The translations under genes were made by a program, and so were the position numbers. A model generated the notes under the pieces. The model saw only the letters and a list, made by a program, of their open reading frames with translations, was not told the origin of the DNA and did not search any database. Of a stretch of 38,701 bases of DNA, positions 1-9,600 are shown one piece after another. The DNA is from Bacteroidales bacterium (GTDB taxonomy: Bacteria; Bacteroidota; Bacteroidia; Bacteroidales; JAADJA01). The stretch lies in assembly GCA_016933115.1 (NCBI GenBank), contig JAFGBL010000288.1, positions 1 through 38,701 of the forward strand. Direction: 5' to 3'. Numbering within the stretch: the first letter of the stretch is position 1; each line of letters begins with the position of its first letter.

Positions 1-1052
1 ATTTTTCCGCTTTCTGTTTCTTCAAAATGGTTTAAATGGAAAATCTGTTTTGGAATTTCATAACGGTCCAATTTTGCTTCCTGATAAATGCGGTCGAAAA
101 CAGCCGGCGGTTCAATTGCTCCTTCTACAACCAGCACCAGGCGCTGTCCGAGCTTTTCATCGGGTATTCCGGAAATAATAAATCGACATTTAAGGAAGGG
201 CAATAGTTTGTTTTCAACCAATTCGGGTGAAATTTTTATTCCGCCACTATTGATGATGTTATCATACCGACCAACATAATTGAATTTTGATGCATTGACT
301 AAATCAACAATATCGTTGGTGATGATACTTTTCTCAGAAAGGTGGGGAGCATGGATGACCAGGCAATTTTTTTCATCGGTTGAAAAACGTACTCCGGGCA
401 AGGCATTAAAACAGGCACCGGGATTTGTACCTGTGAGTTTTTTCATGGCGACATGCGTAATCGTTTCAGTCATCCCGTAGGTATGAAAAGTGTTGTTTTT
501 TAATTGTCGGATCTTTTGCAGCAAGTTAAAAGATATGTCAGCCCCTCCAATGATCAGGTTTTTGATTTTATTAAGCTTTTTTTCGCCCTCGCTCGAATGT
601 AAAATATTAAATACCTGGTGAGGTGTCATGGCAGCAAAATCGAAATCCTCATTTATATTTTCGAGCGGATTACCTGAAGGTTTGACCTTGACAAGGTTCA
701 AACCCAAAACAAAGGCACGGACCACCATCATTTTTCCTGCGATGTATTCTACTGGCAGACAACAAAGGGCTTTTTGTTTTATTTGCAACCCTAAAAATTC
801 ACCTGTCATGAATGCACTCTGAATCATTTGTTTTTTAAAGAGGCTAATCATCTTAGGCTCGCCAGTGGATCCAGAAGTTTTAACTTTTATTTCAGGGTCC
901 TTGGAAATCCAATCTTTCACGAAATCATAAAACCTGAACTCCCAACTATCCTGTTCCATTTGTGTTAATTTAGCATTAACAAGAATAGTCAACTGTTCTC
1001 CGGTGAAATATTTTCCGGATAATACCAAGTTATGAAAATGCTCCACATTCAT
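1..1052 (-). CDS. menE: o-succinylbenzoate--CoA ligase MenE (3' end outside window)
   Basis: Acyl-AMP-forming ligase that activates o-succinylbenzoate with ATP and CoA in menaquinone synthesis (cytoplasm). I translated the reverse strand from ATG 1052-1050; about 350 codons are open to the window edge. Visible motifs are the AMP-binding P-loop KTSGSTGEPK (about residues 58-67), HTYGMTET (the adenylate motif), NYVGRYDNIINSGGIKISPE (hinge and C-terminal lid), and ESGKI at the edge. The last one is the usual catalytic-lysine region, so only a few residues should be missing. The start is chosen because ATG overlaps the menC stop as ATGA, a typical translational coupling. The protein is short (about 350-360 residues), as in other Bacteroidota MenE. 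Identity is strong from motifs plus the men neighbours. Confidence 0.93.
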   Translation of the reverse strand, partial: MNVEHFHNLVLSGKYFTGEQLTILVNAKLTQMEQDSWEFRFYDFVKDWISKDPEIKVKTSGSTGEPKMISLFKKQMIQSAFMTGEFLGLQIKQKALCCLPVEYIAGKMMVVRAFVLGLNLVKVKPSGNPLENINEDFDFAAMTPHQVFNILHSSEGEKKLNKIKNLIIGGADISFNLLQKIRQLKNNTFHTYGMTETITHVAMKKLTGTNPGACFNALPGVRFSTDEKNCLVIHAPHLSEKSIITNDIVDLVNASKFNYVGRYDNIINSGGIKISPELVENKLLPFLKCRFIISGIPDEKLGQRLVLVVEGAIEPPAVFDRIYQEAKLDRYEIPKQIFHLNHFEETESGK

Positions 1053-2122
1053 TGGTACAATCCATTTAATATCCACTCTTTTATTGGGTCAAATTTCAAT
1101 TTACCTCGTTCAATGCTTAATGGTGAAATAAAATTATTATGGTATAATTGGCCGGTTCCCAATCCTTGCGGTAGCGGATTACCTTGTGTATATGTCCATT
1201 GTGCAATGGCATTCAGCCCGATGTTGGATTCGAGTGCTGATGTTACCCACCAGCCGATATTGTAATGTTTTACCAAATCGATCCATTCCTGCGAAGCGGC
1301 AAAACCTCCGGCCAAACTGGGTTTTAAAATGATGTATTGGGGTTTGACGGTTTCAAGCAGCTTTTTCTTTTCATCCATATTAAAAATACCGATCAGTTCT
1401 TCATCCAGGGCGATGGGAAGGGGTGTTTTTTCGCACAGTGATGCCATTATTTCCCACTGTCCCTGACGGATGGGCTGCTCGATGGATTGTAATCCTAATT
1501 CAGCCAGCAATTTCAATTTCTCCATCGCCTCTTCAGGGCTGAAAGCCCCGTTTGCATCCACCCTGATTTCGATATCCGAAGGTTTGAAATCTTTGCGGAT
1601 CGACCGGATCAGTTCCAACTCCTTTTCAAAATCAATAGCCCCGATTTTTAGTTTGATACATTTAAAGCCCGATTTTATTTTTTCCTTCACTTGTTTTCGC
1701 ATAAAATAAAAATCACCCATCCAAACCAGCCCGTTGATTTCAATGAAATCTTTTCCCTGTGTAAAATCGGAAGGGAATAATATTCTGCTGCCTGGCAAAC
1801 CGGATTCACCTTGAATCTTCAAATCCTTCAGAGCCATTTCAAGCCCAAAGCGGATGGAAGGATATTGAACCAAACCCTTATCGAGGTAATAATTAAAATT
1901 TGTAATGTTTTCAACTACCTCCCCGACCTTTGTTTCATAATCCGGTAAATCATCATTGCTCAATCCCTTCAACAAACCGCATTCACCGATACCAAAGATA
2001 TCCGGGTCAATATCATCAAATACCCGAATAAAACAGGAATCCTTATGGGTATAAACACCGCGTGATGTTCCGGCAGGCTGTTTAAAACGTAGGGTATATT
2101 TTTTAAATGCGGCTTTGAGCAT
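1049..2122 (-). CDS. menC: o-succinylbenzoate synthase MenC
   Basis: Enolase-superfamily enzyme that dehydrates SHCHC to o-succinylbenzoate in menaquinone synthesis. It has 357 residues, usual for Bacteroidota MenC. Family landmarks are visible in order: KCIKLKIG (KxK catalytic lysines), RVDANGAF (first metal Asp), SIEQPI (metal Glu), ALDEE (metal Asp/Glu), and ILKPSLAGG (the opposite-face lysine). The start ATG lies 3 bases downstream of the menA stop, and its own stop overlaps the menE start by 4 bases, so menA-menC-menE are probably co-transcribed and translationally coupled. Nothing is missing. Confidence 0.93.
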   Translation of the reverse strand: MLKAAFKKYTLRFKQPAGTSRGVYTHKDSCFIRVFDDIDPDIFGIGECGLLKGLSNDDLPDYETKVGEVVENITNFNYYLDKGLVQYPSIRFGLEMALKDLKIQGESGLPGSRILFPSDFTQGKDFIEINGLVWMGDFYFMRKQVKEKIKSGFKCIKLKIGAIDFEKELELIRSIRKDFKPSDIEIRVDANGAFSPEEAMEKLKLLAELGLQSIEQPIRQGQWEIMASLCEKTPLPIALDEELIGIFNMDEKKKLLETVKPQYIILKPSLAGGFAASQEWIDLVKHYNIGWWVTSALESNIGLNAIAQWTYTQGNPLPQGLGTGQLYHNNFISPLSIERGKLKFDPIKEWILNGLYQ

Positions 2123-2125
2123 GAT

Positions 2126-3025
2126 TTAAAATAAAAGACCGATTCCAAATGCCAGAGAGAAGAGCAGACTGGTTAGGGCCAGTTTTTTTAGATAGGGATC
2201 GAGCTCCTCGGGCACCTGGTTATGAAAAACCACAGCCACATTGATCCATAACATAGGAATGGTCAATAGAAACAGCATCTGAAAGGGCGAGTGGTAATTG
2301 ATGAGCATATAAATGAGTCCCGAAACTACAGATCCGAGTAAAAGAAAAAAGTGGTACCATCGTGCTTTTTCGAATCCCATTTTCACCACCAGGGTATTTT
2401 TGCCCGATATTTCGTCGCTTACCCGGTCGCGCATGTTGTTGAGGTTCAGTACGCCTGCACTTAAAAATCCCATGGCCGATGCCGGAAGCAGCAATTCCCA
2501 TTTCAATTGGTGCGTGTTCAAAAAATAGGTGCCGATAACTCCGGTCAAACCAAAAAAAACAAAGACGAACAAATCGCCGAACCCGGAGTAGCCGTAAGGA
2601 TTTTCACCGATGGTATATTTGACGGCGGCAGCAACCGCACCAAAACCGAGAACCAGGAAAATCATTACAATCCAAAAAGGAATTCCACGGGTTCCTTCAT
2701 ACACCAGCCATATTCCGGAGATCAATGAGAGAATGATAAAAAGGATCACGACTTTTTTCATCGCTTTGGGAGTCACCTCCCCGCTTTGAACAGCCCGGAC
2801 CGGGCCAACCCGTTCCGTGTTATCAACACCATGTTTCGAATCACCGTAATCATTGGCCAGGTTACTGAGGATTTGCAAAAACAGCGTTGTAGTGGCGGCA
2901 AGTATGCTGACTGTCCAGTTGATTTCACCGTCGTAATAAGCAATGAAACAACCCAAGGCCACACTCGACAAGGCAAGTGGCAAAGTCCGCAGGCGGAAAG
3001 CGTGTATCCAGGGTTTAAGATTCAA
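2126..3025 (-). CDS. menA: 1,4-dihydroxy-2-naphthoate polyprenyltransferase MenA
   Basis: Integral-membrane UbiA-family prenyltransferase that joins DHNA to a polyprenyl diphosphate to give demethylmenaquinone. It has 299 residues and is hydrophobic throughout, with about 8-9 membrane segments. The first Asp-rich motif, NLANDYGDSKHGVD (near residues 55-68), and a second, NNMRDRVSDEISGK (about residues 197-210), match the two prenyl-diphosphate/Mg sites of the family. The preceding RLRTLPLALS at the N-terminus is typical of MenA. It lies between menB (18 bases upstream) and menC (3 bases downstream) in a tight operon. Confidence 0.93.
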   Translation of the reverse strand: MNLKPWIHAFRLRTLPLALSSVALGCFIAYYDGEINWTVSILAATTTLFLQILSNLANDYGDSKHGVDNTERVGPVRAVQSGEVTPKAMKKVVILFIILSLISGIWLVYEGTRGIPFWIVMIFLVLGFGAVAAAVKYTIGENPYGYSGFGDLFVFVFFGLTGVIGTYFLNTHQLKWELLLPASAMGFLSAGVLNLNNMRDRVSDEISGKNTLVVKMGFEKARWYHFFLLLGSVVSGLIYMLINYHSPFQMLFLLTIPMLWINVAVVFHNQVPEELDPYLKKLALTSLLFSLAFGIGLLF

Positions 3026-3043
3026 ATCTTGTTTTTTTGCAAA

Positions 3044-3862
3044 TTAAGGAAATTTCGGGAATTTTTTAAAATCGGGATCACGCTTTTCGAGGAATGCATG
3101 TTTTCCTTCCTGGGCTTCTTCGGTTAGATAATACAGCAAGGTGGCATTGCCCGCCAGTTCCTGAATACCTGCCTGACCATCGAGTTCTGCATTAAGGCCC
3201 ATTTTGATCATGCGCAAAGCCATCGGGCTGCGTTTCATCATGATCATACACCATTCAACGGTAGCGTCTTCCAACTGATCGAAAGGTACAACCTTGTTCA
3301 CCATGCCCATTTCCTCAGCTTCTTTGGCAGAATATTGCAGATTCAGAAACCAGATCTCCCGGGCTTTCTTTTGTCCGACATGGCGGGCAAGATAAGAAGA
3401 TCCGAAACCTGCATCAAAACTTCCCACCTTCGGTCCTGTTTGCCCGAAGATCGCATTTTCGGATGCAATGGTAAGATCGCACATCACATGCAATACATGG
3501 CCTCCGCCTATGGCATATCCGTTCACCATTGCGATGACCGGTTTAGGTAAAGAACGTATCTGGCGCTGAACGTCCAGTACATTCAGTCGTGGAATGCCGT
3601 CTTTATCCACATAACCCCCTTTGCTTTTAACATTTTGGTCGCCGCCGCTGCAAAAGGCCTTATCACCTGCGCCGGTGAGGATTACGGTATAAATGTCCTG
3701 GTTTTCACGGCAGGTTTTAAAAGCATCACCCAATTCAAAGACTGTTGCCGGCCTGAATGCATTATACACCTCCGGTCGGTTGATGGTGATCTTTGCGATG
3801 CCTTCGAAAAATTCGAATTTGATGTCTTCGTATTGTTTTAGTGGTTGCCAGTTTCTCTTCAT
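3044..3862 (-). CDS. menB: 1,4-dihydroxy-2-naphthoyl-CoA synthase MenB
   Basis: Crotonase-fold enzyme that closes the ring of o-succinylbenzoyl-CoA to DHNA-CoA. It has 272 residues, the normal length. Crotonase signatures are clear: [15 protein letters not shown] (oxyanion and MenB-specific loop), [19 protein letters not shown] (oxyanion glycines), and [22 protein letters not shown], which is very characteristic of MenB rather than other enoyl-CoA hydratases. The C-terminal [13 protein letters not shown] is also typical. The upstream gene in the operon sense is a truncated DUF1016 fragment, leaving about 114 bases that may hold a separate promoter; I could not identify a convincing one. Confidence 0.95.
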   Translation of the reverse strand: MKRNWQPLKQYEDIKFEFFEGIAKITINRPEVYNAFRPATVFELGDAFKTCRENQDIYTVILTGAGDKAFCSGGDQNVKSKGGYVDKDGIPRLNVLDVQRQIRSLPKPVIAMVNGYAIGGGHVLHVMCDLTIASENAIFGQTGPKVGSFDAGFGSSYLARHVGQKKAREIWFLNLQYSAKEAEEMGMVNKVVPFDQLEDATVEWCMIMMKRSPMALRMIKMGLNAELDGQAGIQELAGNATLLYYLTEEAQEGKHAFLEKRDPDFKKFPKFP

Positions 3863-3976
3863 CCTATTTCACTTAGTAATCTTTAACAAATTTCTCTAAA
3901 AAAACGAATTTTCAATCTTTTAGTTCAAGTCTCATTTTAGCTCATCCGGCAAATACTTAATTGTCCTGAAATGGGT

Positions 3977-4297
3977 TTATGTTAATTCTCTACTCAATGC
4001 GTAGACAAATGTTTTGTCAGTAAAAGTCTCCGCAAAGCGCAGACAATGTCTCAATTGTTTTTCACCCCAACCTTTTTCAAACTCTTCGGTAAGCAATTTA
4101 GAAAGAGAAATCACAAACTCTTTTCCATTTTCGGCACGCCTGAGTTTGAGAATATCCTCATTAATAATTCGTCCTATATTCCAGTATAATTGAGTGATTT
4201 CAGCATTAACAGAAATAGCAACAGATTTACGGGAATATTCGATCATATTTTTGATCTCCGTGAAAAGCCTGCCAATATGTTCAGGTTTGTTTGCCAA
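3977..4297 (-). pseudogene. Truncated DUF1016/YhcG-type N-terminal fragment
   Basis: The 106 residues match the N-terminal helical domain of the DUF1016 (YhcG) family: AVNAEITQLYWNIG-like and GWGEKQLRHCLRFAETF motifs are present. Family members are normally about 330-370 residues and end in a PDDEXK nuclease domain. This one stops right after YALSRELT, where the family normally continues with WSH, so the nuclease part is gone. The only in-frame start after the upstream stop is a TTG (4297), 10 bases after the menD stop, so translation is doubtful. I read it as a gene remnant dropped between menD and menB. The family is often linked to restriction-modification and mobile islands (family knowledge). 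Confidence 0.75.
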
Positions 4298-4307
4298 AAT
4301 GACTAAC

Positions 4308-5996
4308 TTATATCTTCAAAAATGCAAAATAATTCCTCAAAATTACTGCATTTTTTTCATTGGGAGTGAATATCTCCAGGATGGCCGGGCGCTCATCTTT
4401 TTGATTTTCATAAAATTGAGGCAAAACTATATGAAGTTCTTCAAGGGATGAAGCGGTGTAATAAGGGACATCAAAATTTTTAGCAATATACTTTGCCGAC
4501 CAGGAATGGCGGCCTTCAAAAAATTTCTCAAGATGGCTTGTCGTATCGGGTCCGGGAATAAACCTGAAAATCCCGCCACCGCCATTGTTGATAATGATGA
4601 TCCGAAGGTTCCCCGTCAGATGATGGTTCATCAGTGCATTGGAATCATACAAAAATCCAATATCACCAGTGATAAGCGTAGTTGGAATACCGTTTACAAA
4701 AGCAGCGCCGGCTGCCGTAGAAACGGTGCCATCAATGCCACTTGTGCCGCGGTTGCTGTTGTAATGGTATTTTCGTACTGCCCTGAAAAGCTGCGAATAA
4801 CGCACGGGGGTGCTGTTGCCAAGTTGCAGGTTGCTGTTTTCAGGAACGGTTTTAAGCAGATATTCGAAAACCTTCAGGTCGGAATATTCGCAATGGGCAA
4901 GAAATTCCTGATGCTTTTGTTCAGAACGCTCCGCCCGTTCCTTCCAAAGGTCGCGATAGGAATTATTTTTCTTTTCGGTTTTTAACAATAGTTTTTCCAG
5001 GAAACCACCAGGATTCATCGGAACCGGATCCGTCAGGCTCTGATAGGTGTCCATATTAAAATCAACCGGATCGATATTCCAATGAAAGGAAGGTTTATTA
5101 TTTTTCAGAAAAGCTTTTACCATTTTCGAAACCACATGTCCGCCAAAGGTCAGCAGCAAATCCGGTTTGAAATCGTTAGCTTCATCAGGTTCGATGGTTG
5201 AAACCACCCGGTCGATGCAGGAGATTATGCAACATTCGTTCAGGTTGGAAGTGGTTTCCGACAGAACAACCACAGCGTCATCATCAGCGAGTTGCCCTAG
5301 CAGGTTACGGAATTTTTCATCCGGCTCCATCATACCGACCAGCACAAGTTTTTTAGCTGAAGAATTCCAGGTTTGGACCAACCGATTTATCTCATTCTCT
5401 GAAATTTCATGTTTCGCGATTTCCGGTTCAGAAAATTTAACAGGAAAATTCAGTGCCGGAATCTGGTTATAAATCGGTTCAGAAAAAGGCAGATTGATAT
5501 GAACAGGTCCTCCGGCAGGAGTTAATGTCAGATTAATTGCTTCATTAATAAGATCAACAGCAGCTTCTTTTTCTTCTTCAGAATTAATCTCCTCCGGCAA
5601 TTCATAACTTTTGACAATATAATTTGCAAACACATTTTTTTGGCGGATGGTTTGCCCGTCACCCTGGTCAATCAAATGGGAAGGACGGTCGGCAGTAAGG
5701 ACAAGCAAAGGAATTTTCTGGTAATATGCTTCGGCAATAGCCGGTGCATAATTAAGAACCGCAGAACCAGATGTGCAGGCAATGGCAACGGTTTTGCGTG
5801 TCTGCTGGGCGATGCCCAACGCGAAAAAGGCAGCACTTCGTTCATCGATTACAATTAGTGCCTGGATCACCGGATGCTGAGCAAAAGCGATTATCAACGG
5901 TGCATTTCTTGATCCGGGGCTGATCACAATGTGTCTCATTCCTTTACGGGCAAAAACCTCTGCTGCTAATGCTGCATTAAGCTTGTCGGAAGTCAT
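4308..5996 (-). CDS. menD: SEPHCHC synthase MenD
   Basis: Thiamine-diphosphate enzyme that condenses isochorismate with 2-oxoglutarate, the first committed step of menaquinone synthesis. It has 562 residues, normal for the family. The N-terminal Pyr domain shows VISPGSRNAPL and IDERSAAFFALGIAQ, including the glutamate used for cofactor activation. The mid domain follows. The C-terminal PP domain shows NRGTSGIDGTVSTAAG, the MenD cofactor-binding signature, and ITGDIGFLYD / NNGGGGIFRF. The start ATG at 5996 gives the usual N-terminus. It is separated from menF by an opposite-strand gene, so it must have its own promoter within 5997-6122 or rely on read-through across that gene. Confidence 0.95.
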   Translation of the reverse strand: MTSDKLNAALAAEVFARKGMRHIVISPGSRNAPLIIAFAQHPVIQALIVIDERSAAFFALGIAQQTRKTVAIACTSGSAVLNYAPAIAEAYYQKIPLLVLTADRPSHLIDQGDGQTIRQKNVFANYIVKSYELPEEINSEEEKEAAVDLINEAINLTLTPAGGPVHINLPFSEPIYNQIPALNFPVKFSEPEIAKHEISENEINRLVQTWNSSAKKLVLVGMMEPDEKFRNLLGQLADDDAVVVLSETTSNLNECCIISCIDRVVSTIEPDEANDFKPDLLLTFGGHVVSKMVKAFLKNNKPSFHWNIDPVDFNMDTYQSLTDPVPMNPGGFLEKLLLKTEKKNNSYRDLWKERAERSEQKHQEFLAHCEYSDLKVFEYLLKTVPENSNLQLGNSTPVRYSQLFRAVRKYHYNSNRGTSGIDGTVSTAAGAAFVNGIPTTLITGDIGFLYDSNALMNHHLTGNLRIIIINNGGGGIFRFIPGPDTTSHLEKFFEGRHSWSAKYIAKNFDVPYYTASSLEELHIVLPQFYENQKDERPAILEIFTPNEKNAVILRNYFAFLKI

Positions 5997-6122
5997 GGGG
6001 CAAAGGTCGGGAAAATTTTGGATGGATAAATTGTCATTTATCTTACCTGGGATAATTCATAAATTTATTTCTAGTGACTTTGATTGATTAATTGTATCTT
6101 TAACGATTAAAAAAACGCAGCT

Positions 6123-8051
6123 ATGAAAATTATTTCCATTTTTACCCTGATCATGATGATGTTCTTAATAACATTAAGAACACAGTCATTTATTGAAATA
6201 ACCGGAAATGGATGGGGACAGGGATTAACCAACTGCCGGATTGCTATAGCCGATCTGGATAATGACGGATTAACTGATTTTTTGGTGGGCGATATATATG
6301 GAATTCTGAAACATTTCGAAATGGTCTCCGATGGACTGGAAGAACTGGTTTTAAAATCCGGTTTCTTTAATGGTATAGACGTAGGAAATAATGCAGCTCC
6401 TGCACTTATCGACCTTGACGAAGATGGTTTATTAGACCTTCTCATTGGGTATGCCTGGGGTGAAGTCTATCATTACGAACAGGAAAACATTGGTTCAGAA
6501 AATTTTAATCTAATCAGTGATAATTTTAATAATATATCGGAAAATAGTGATGTGGTCCTTGCTTTTTGTGATTTGGATTCAAATGGTCTTCTCGACATGG
6601 CGGTTGGATATCATGGAACAAATGGCAGCAACTGGTTAACGCATTATGAACAGGCCGGACCCGCATCCTATGACTTTAATTTTATCAACGATAATTTTGG
6701 GTCAATCGGACTGGTCTCGCAAAATGCTTATCCTTCTTTCGGAGATCCTGATAATGACGGCCTTATCGATATGTTTTTAGGCGATTTTTATGGTTCTTTA
6801 AAACACTATGAACAAACTGAACAAGGAGGACAGGTATTTGATCTTTTGGATGATGCTTTTATTATTTTACCGGGAGCAAATAATTATATGACAGCACCAG
6901 TATATTTTAACTTATATGATGATGAAATTTCTGAATTAATCATTGGTGACGATCATGGAAGAATTCATCTTTACAGACAGGACCAGCCAAATTCGGAAAA
7001 CTTTAATTTGGTAGTCAATAACATGAACAGTATTGATGTCGGTATAAACTCATCACCTGCCATTACCGATCTCAATAACGACGGTTTGTACGACCTGATT
7101 ATTGGAAATAGTGATGGGACTTTCTGGCATTTTTGTAAGAATCCTAATAATAATTTATCAGTAGAATTTATATCCTCCGATTTTTCTGATATACAGCTAA
7201 CTGGTGCTACAACTGCTTGTTTTGGGGACATCGATAATGATGGATTAATCGAAATGCTGGTTGGCAACAATGAAGCATACCTTTTCATCTATGAACAAGC
7301 CGCACCATCAGGATTTGATTTTAACCCGGCAGGAACCATGAGTGTGATAAATGAAAGTATGGGATTATGGGCACCGACACTCACAGATTTTAATCAGGAT
7401 GGTTTAATTGATTTGCTGTATACATATGGTTATGAAGTGGGAGGATGGTACCTTTCCGGACTTAGGCATTACGAGCAAGAGGAATTAGGATCAAATCAAT
7501 TCACTTATTCTGGTTATTTTCCTACTTCGTTTGCCGAATTCCACTATTGCACAACATTTGCTGATATTGACAATAATAACAAACTGGACCAGCTCGATTC
7601 TGAAAGCTTTGCTTCGGGCTACCTAATGAGAAGGGAACAGGAATTTATTGGATCACCTGATTTTGTCAGCATTGGTCCAATTGAAGAAATTTACGGATTT
7701 AATAAATTCCCGGCATTATATGATATTGATGGTGACGGCGATCTTGATTTCATCGTTGGTGATTATAATGGCGGTCTAAGGCTTTTTTTAAATACGCTCA
7801 TCACTTCTGTGGAAGCCAGGGAAATTACTCCAACGATCTCCATCGAAAGTCATCACGGCCAAATCATTGTTCGACAACCCGGGAATGATAACCTTCAAAT
7901 TAAAGTTTATAATATGCTGGGCCAGGTTATTGCCGAAAATACATCCAACAATATATCGATTTCCATTCCTGTCAGGTTATCAAATAATATTTGTATCGTT
8001 ACTATTACGAGTCCGACGGAAAGCTTTTCCCAGAAAGTTTTTATAAAATAA
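6123..8051 (+). CDS. Secreted FG-GAP/VCBS-repeat protein with T9SS C-terminal domain
   Basis: 642 residues with an N-terminal signal peptide (about 22 residues, MKIISIFTLIMMMFLITLRT). The body is a row of about nine FG-GAP/VCBS-like blades, each carrying a calcium-type loop: DLDNDGLTD, DLDEDGLLD, DLDSNGLLD, DPDNDGLID, DLNNDGLYD, DIDNDGLIE, DFNQDGLID, DIDNNNKLD and DIDGDGDLD. They suggest a beta-propeller on the cell surface. The last ~75 residues (IKVYNMLGQVI... through SFSQKVFIK) are a type A sorting domain for the type IX secretion system. The role is unknown; adhesion or ligand binding is only a guess. It lies on the opposite strand inside the menaquinone cluster, and its stop directly abuts the menF stop. 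It is more A/T-rich than its neighbours. Confidence 0.88.
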   Translation: MKIISIFTLIMMMFLITLRTQSFIEITGNGWGQGLTNCRIAIADLDNDGLTDFLVGDIYGILKHFEMVSDGLEELVLKSGFFNGIDVGNNAAPALIDLDEDGLLDLLIGYAWGEVYHYEQENIGSENFNLISDNFNNISENSDVVLAFCDLDSNGLLDMAVGYHGTNGSNWLTHYEQAGPASYDFNFINDNFGSIGLVSQNAYPSFGDPDNDGLIDMFLGDFYGSLKHYEQTEQGGQVFDLLDDAFIILPGANNYMTAPVYFNLYDDEISELIIGDDHGRIHLYRQDQPNSENFNLVVNNMNSIDVGINSSPAITDLNNDGLYDLIIGNSDGTFWHFCKNPNNNLSVEFISSDFSDIQLTGATTACFGDIDNDGLIEMLVGNNEAYLFIYEQAAPSGFDFNPAGTMSVINESMGLWAPTLTDFNQDGLIDLLYTYGYEVGGWYLSGLRHYEQEELGSNQFTYSGYFPTSFAEFHYCTTFADIDNNNKLDQLDSESFASGYLMRREQEFIGSPDFVSIGPIEEIYGFNKFPALYDIDGDGDLDFIVGDYNGGLRLFLNTLITSVEAREITPTISIESHHGQIIVRQPGNDNLQIKVYNMLGQVIAENTSNNISISIPVRLSNNICIVTITSPTESFSQKVFIK

Positions 8052-9149
8052 TTAGATGAGCTTTTTTAAAGTCTGGGACTTCAACACCGTTTCATCCCAT
8101 TCTTTTGCAGGGTCCGATTTGGCAGTAAGGCCACCACCTAGAAATAATGCCAGTGAATCGGGTAAAATTTTCATGCACCTCAAATTAACAAACAAGTCGG
8201 TTCTACTCAGATAGTTGACAGGTCCGCAAAACCCTGCATAATATTCCCGGTTATGATTTTCTGTTTTCAGGATCATCTCAAGGGCTTTTTCCTTGGGAAA
8301 CCCGCAAATCGCGGGTGTAGGATGCAATGCTGAAAGGAAGAATCCTAAATTGCTTTCAATATTTCTTTTTTCAAAGCTAAAACGCGTAGCCAGGTGAACC
8401 AGGTGTCCTGCATTTGCATTTTCAAGATTTTCCTTTTTGTAATTTTTGAAATGATACTTCTTTAATAAATCTTCAATATAATCGGTAACGATTTGCTGTT
8501 CTTCCAGATCTTTTTCCTGCCAGATTGGTCTCTTTTCATAATCGGATAAAGCCTGGGTGCCGGCCAGTGAAACCGTTTGAGCTAATTCTCCCTCAATTCT
8601 TAAAAGGGTTTCGGGTGTAGCACCTGCCCAGGTTCCGGTACCGGGAATATGTATCAGGTGACAGAATGCCTGGGGATAATTGTTTTGCATCCTGACGAAA
8701 AATCCTGCTAAATCGAAATTATCCGGTTTAGCCAATTTTTGAACACGGGATAATACTGCTTTCTTAAAATTTTGTTCAAAGGAATGAATAATAAAACCGG
8801 CTTGATTCAGGTACTCATCTTTACTGATTTCAGGTGGTTCGGCGACTTCATAGTCAGGGTAAAACGGTTCTTTCCGAGCCAATTCTTTTAAAAAAGAGCT
8901 TACAATTAAATCATCCCGGAAGATTTGTTCGGGTTTAAAAAAAATAACCGGGAAATTCGTCCTTCGATGGAATGGTGCGTAAACAAAACCAGATTGATCA
9001 CCAATCTCCTCGATACTTTCAAAAAAATCAAACCTACCTGAAACCTGAACCCAGGTTTGCAAAGTTTTTTCATGAGGCAACCTGAAACTGACAAATGGGA
9101 TTTGTTTTTCCAGGCAAACTTGAATGAGGTTTGCAAGGTTTCGCATCAA
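8052..9149 (-). CDS. menF: Isochorismate synthase MenF
   Basis: Chorismate-utilising enzyme converting chorismate to isochorismate for menaquinone synthesis. It has 365 residues, in the short range typical of Bacteroidota MenF. Family motifs are visible: WAGATPETLLRIEG, TVSLAGT, NAGHLVHLATRF, ALHPTPAICGFPKEKAL and YYAGFCGPV. The last two are the chorismate/Mg-binding block. It starts 16 bases after the upstream thioesterase stop and is therefore probably co-transcribed with it. An EntC or salicylate-synthase role is less likely because the pathway neighbours are all men genes and no siderophore gene is present. Confidence 0.92.
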   Translation of the reverse strand: MMRNLANLIQVCLEKQIPFVSFRLPHEKTLQTWVQVSGRFDFFESIEEIGDQSGFVYAPFHRRTNFPVIFFKPEQIFRDDLIVSSFLKELARKEPFYPDYEVAEPPEISKDEYLNQAGFIIHSFEQNFKKAVLSRVQKLAKPDNFDLAGFFVRMQNNYPQAFCHLIHIPGTGTWAGATPETLLRIEGELAQTVSLAGTQALSDYEKRPIWQEKDLEEQQIVTDYIEDLLKKYHFKNYKKENLENANAGHLVHLATRFSFEKRNIESNLGFFLSALHPTPAICGFPKEKALEMILKTENHNREYYAGFCGPVNYLSRTDLFVNLRCMKILPDSLALFLGGGLTAKSDPAKEWDETVLKSQTLKKLI

Positions 9150-9165
9150 TCTCTGAATATTTATT

Positions 9166-9585
9166 TTATTGTTTCGGACTGACGATTATAGTGACCCTTA
9201 CAACGGATATTTTCCTTCCTTTCTGATCCCTTATTTCCACATCCCAAACATGGGTGATGGATCCCTGGTGGATCAGGTTGGCTTCCGCATCAACAAAACC
9301 ATCAGATACGGCACCTATATGATTTGCAGAAACAGCAGCTCCTCTTACATTAAATTTTTCCAGGTCGACCAAAACTGCCGACCCCAGGCTGGCTATTGTT
9401 TCGGCCAGTGAAAGGCTGGCTCCACCGTGGAGGATACCAAATGGTTGTTTGGTCCGATGGTCAACCGGCATCCGCGCTCTCACAAATCCTTCCCTCACTT
9501 CGGTGTATTTGATCCCCAATTCTGCCATGAGCGTATCTTTGCTCATCGAATTGAGTTCTTCCAGGCTGCTGTTCAATGAAATCAT
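9166..9585 (-). CDS. PaaI-type hotdog thioesterase, probable DHNA-CoA thioesterase
   Basis: Hotdog-fold acyl-CoA thioesterase of the PaaI/YdiI type, about 139 residues from ATG 9585. The in-frame open frame extends to a TTG at 9603, and a shorter start at 9546 is also possible. The signature GILHGGASLSLAETIASLGS contains the catalytic-helix Glu, and the C-terminal VWDVEIRDQKGRKISVVRVTI strand is typical. Its position immediately upstream of menF supports the DHNA-CoA hydrolysis step (MenI role) that precedes MenA. That assignment is inferred from context; the fold and enzyme class are direct. Confidence 0.82.
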   Translation of the reverse strand: MISLNSSLEELNSMSKDTLMAELGIKYTEVREGFVRARMPVDHRTKQPFGILHGGASLSLAETIASLGSAVLVDLEKFNVRGAAVSANHIGAVSDGFVDAEANLIHQGSITHVWDVEIRDQKGRKISVVRVTIIVSPKQ

Positions 9586-9600
9586 ATCTGGCCGTTTTTG

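Noticed and set aside
4506-4985. 159-codon plus-strand frame inside menD
   Set aside because: Lies over the well-conserved thiamine-diphosphate domain of menD on the other strand.
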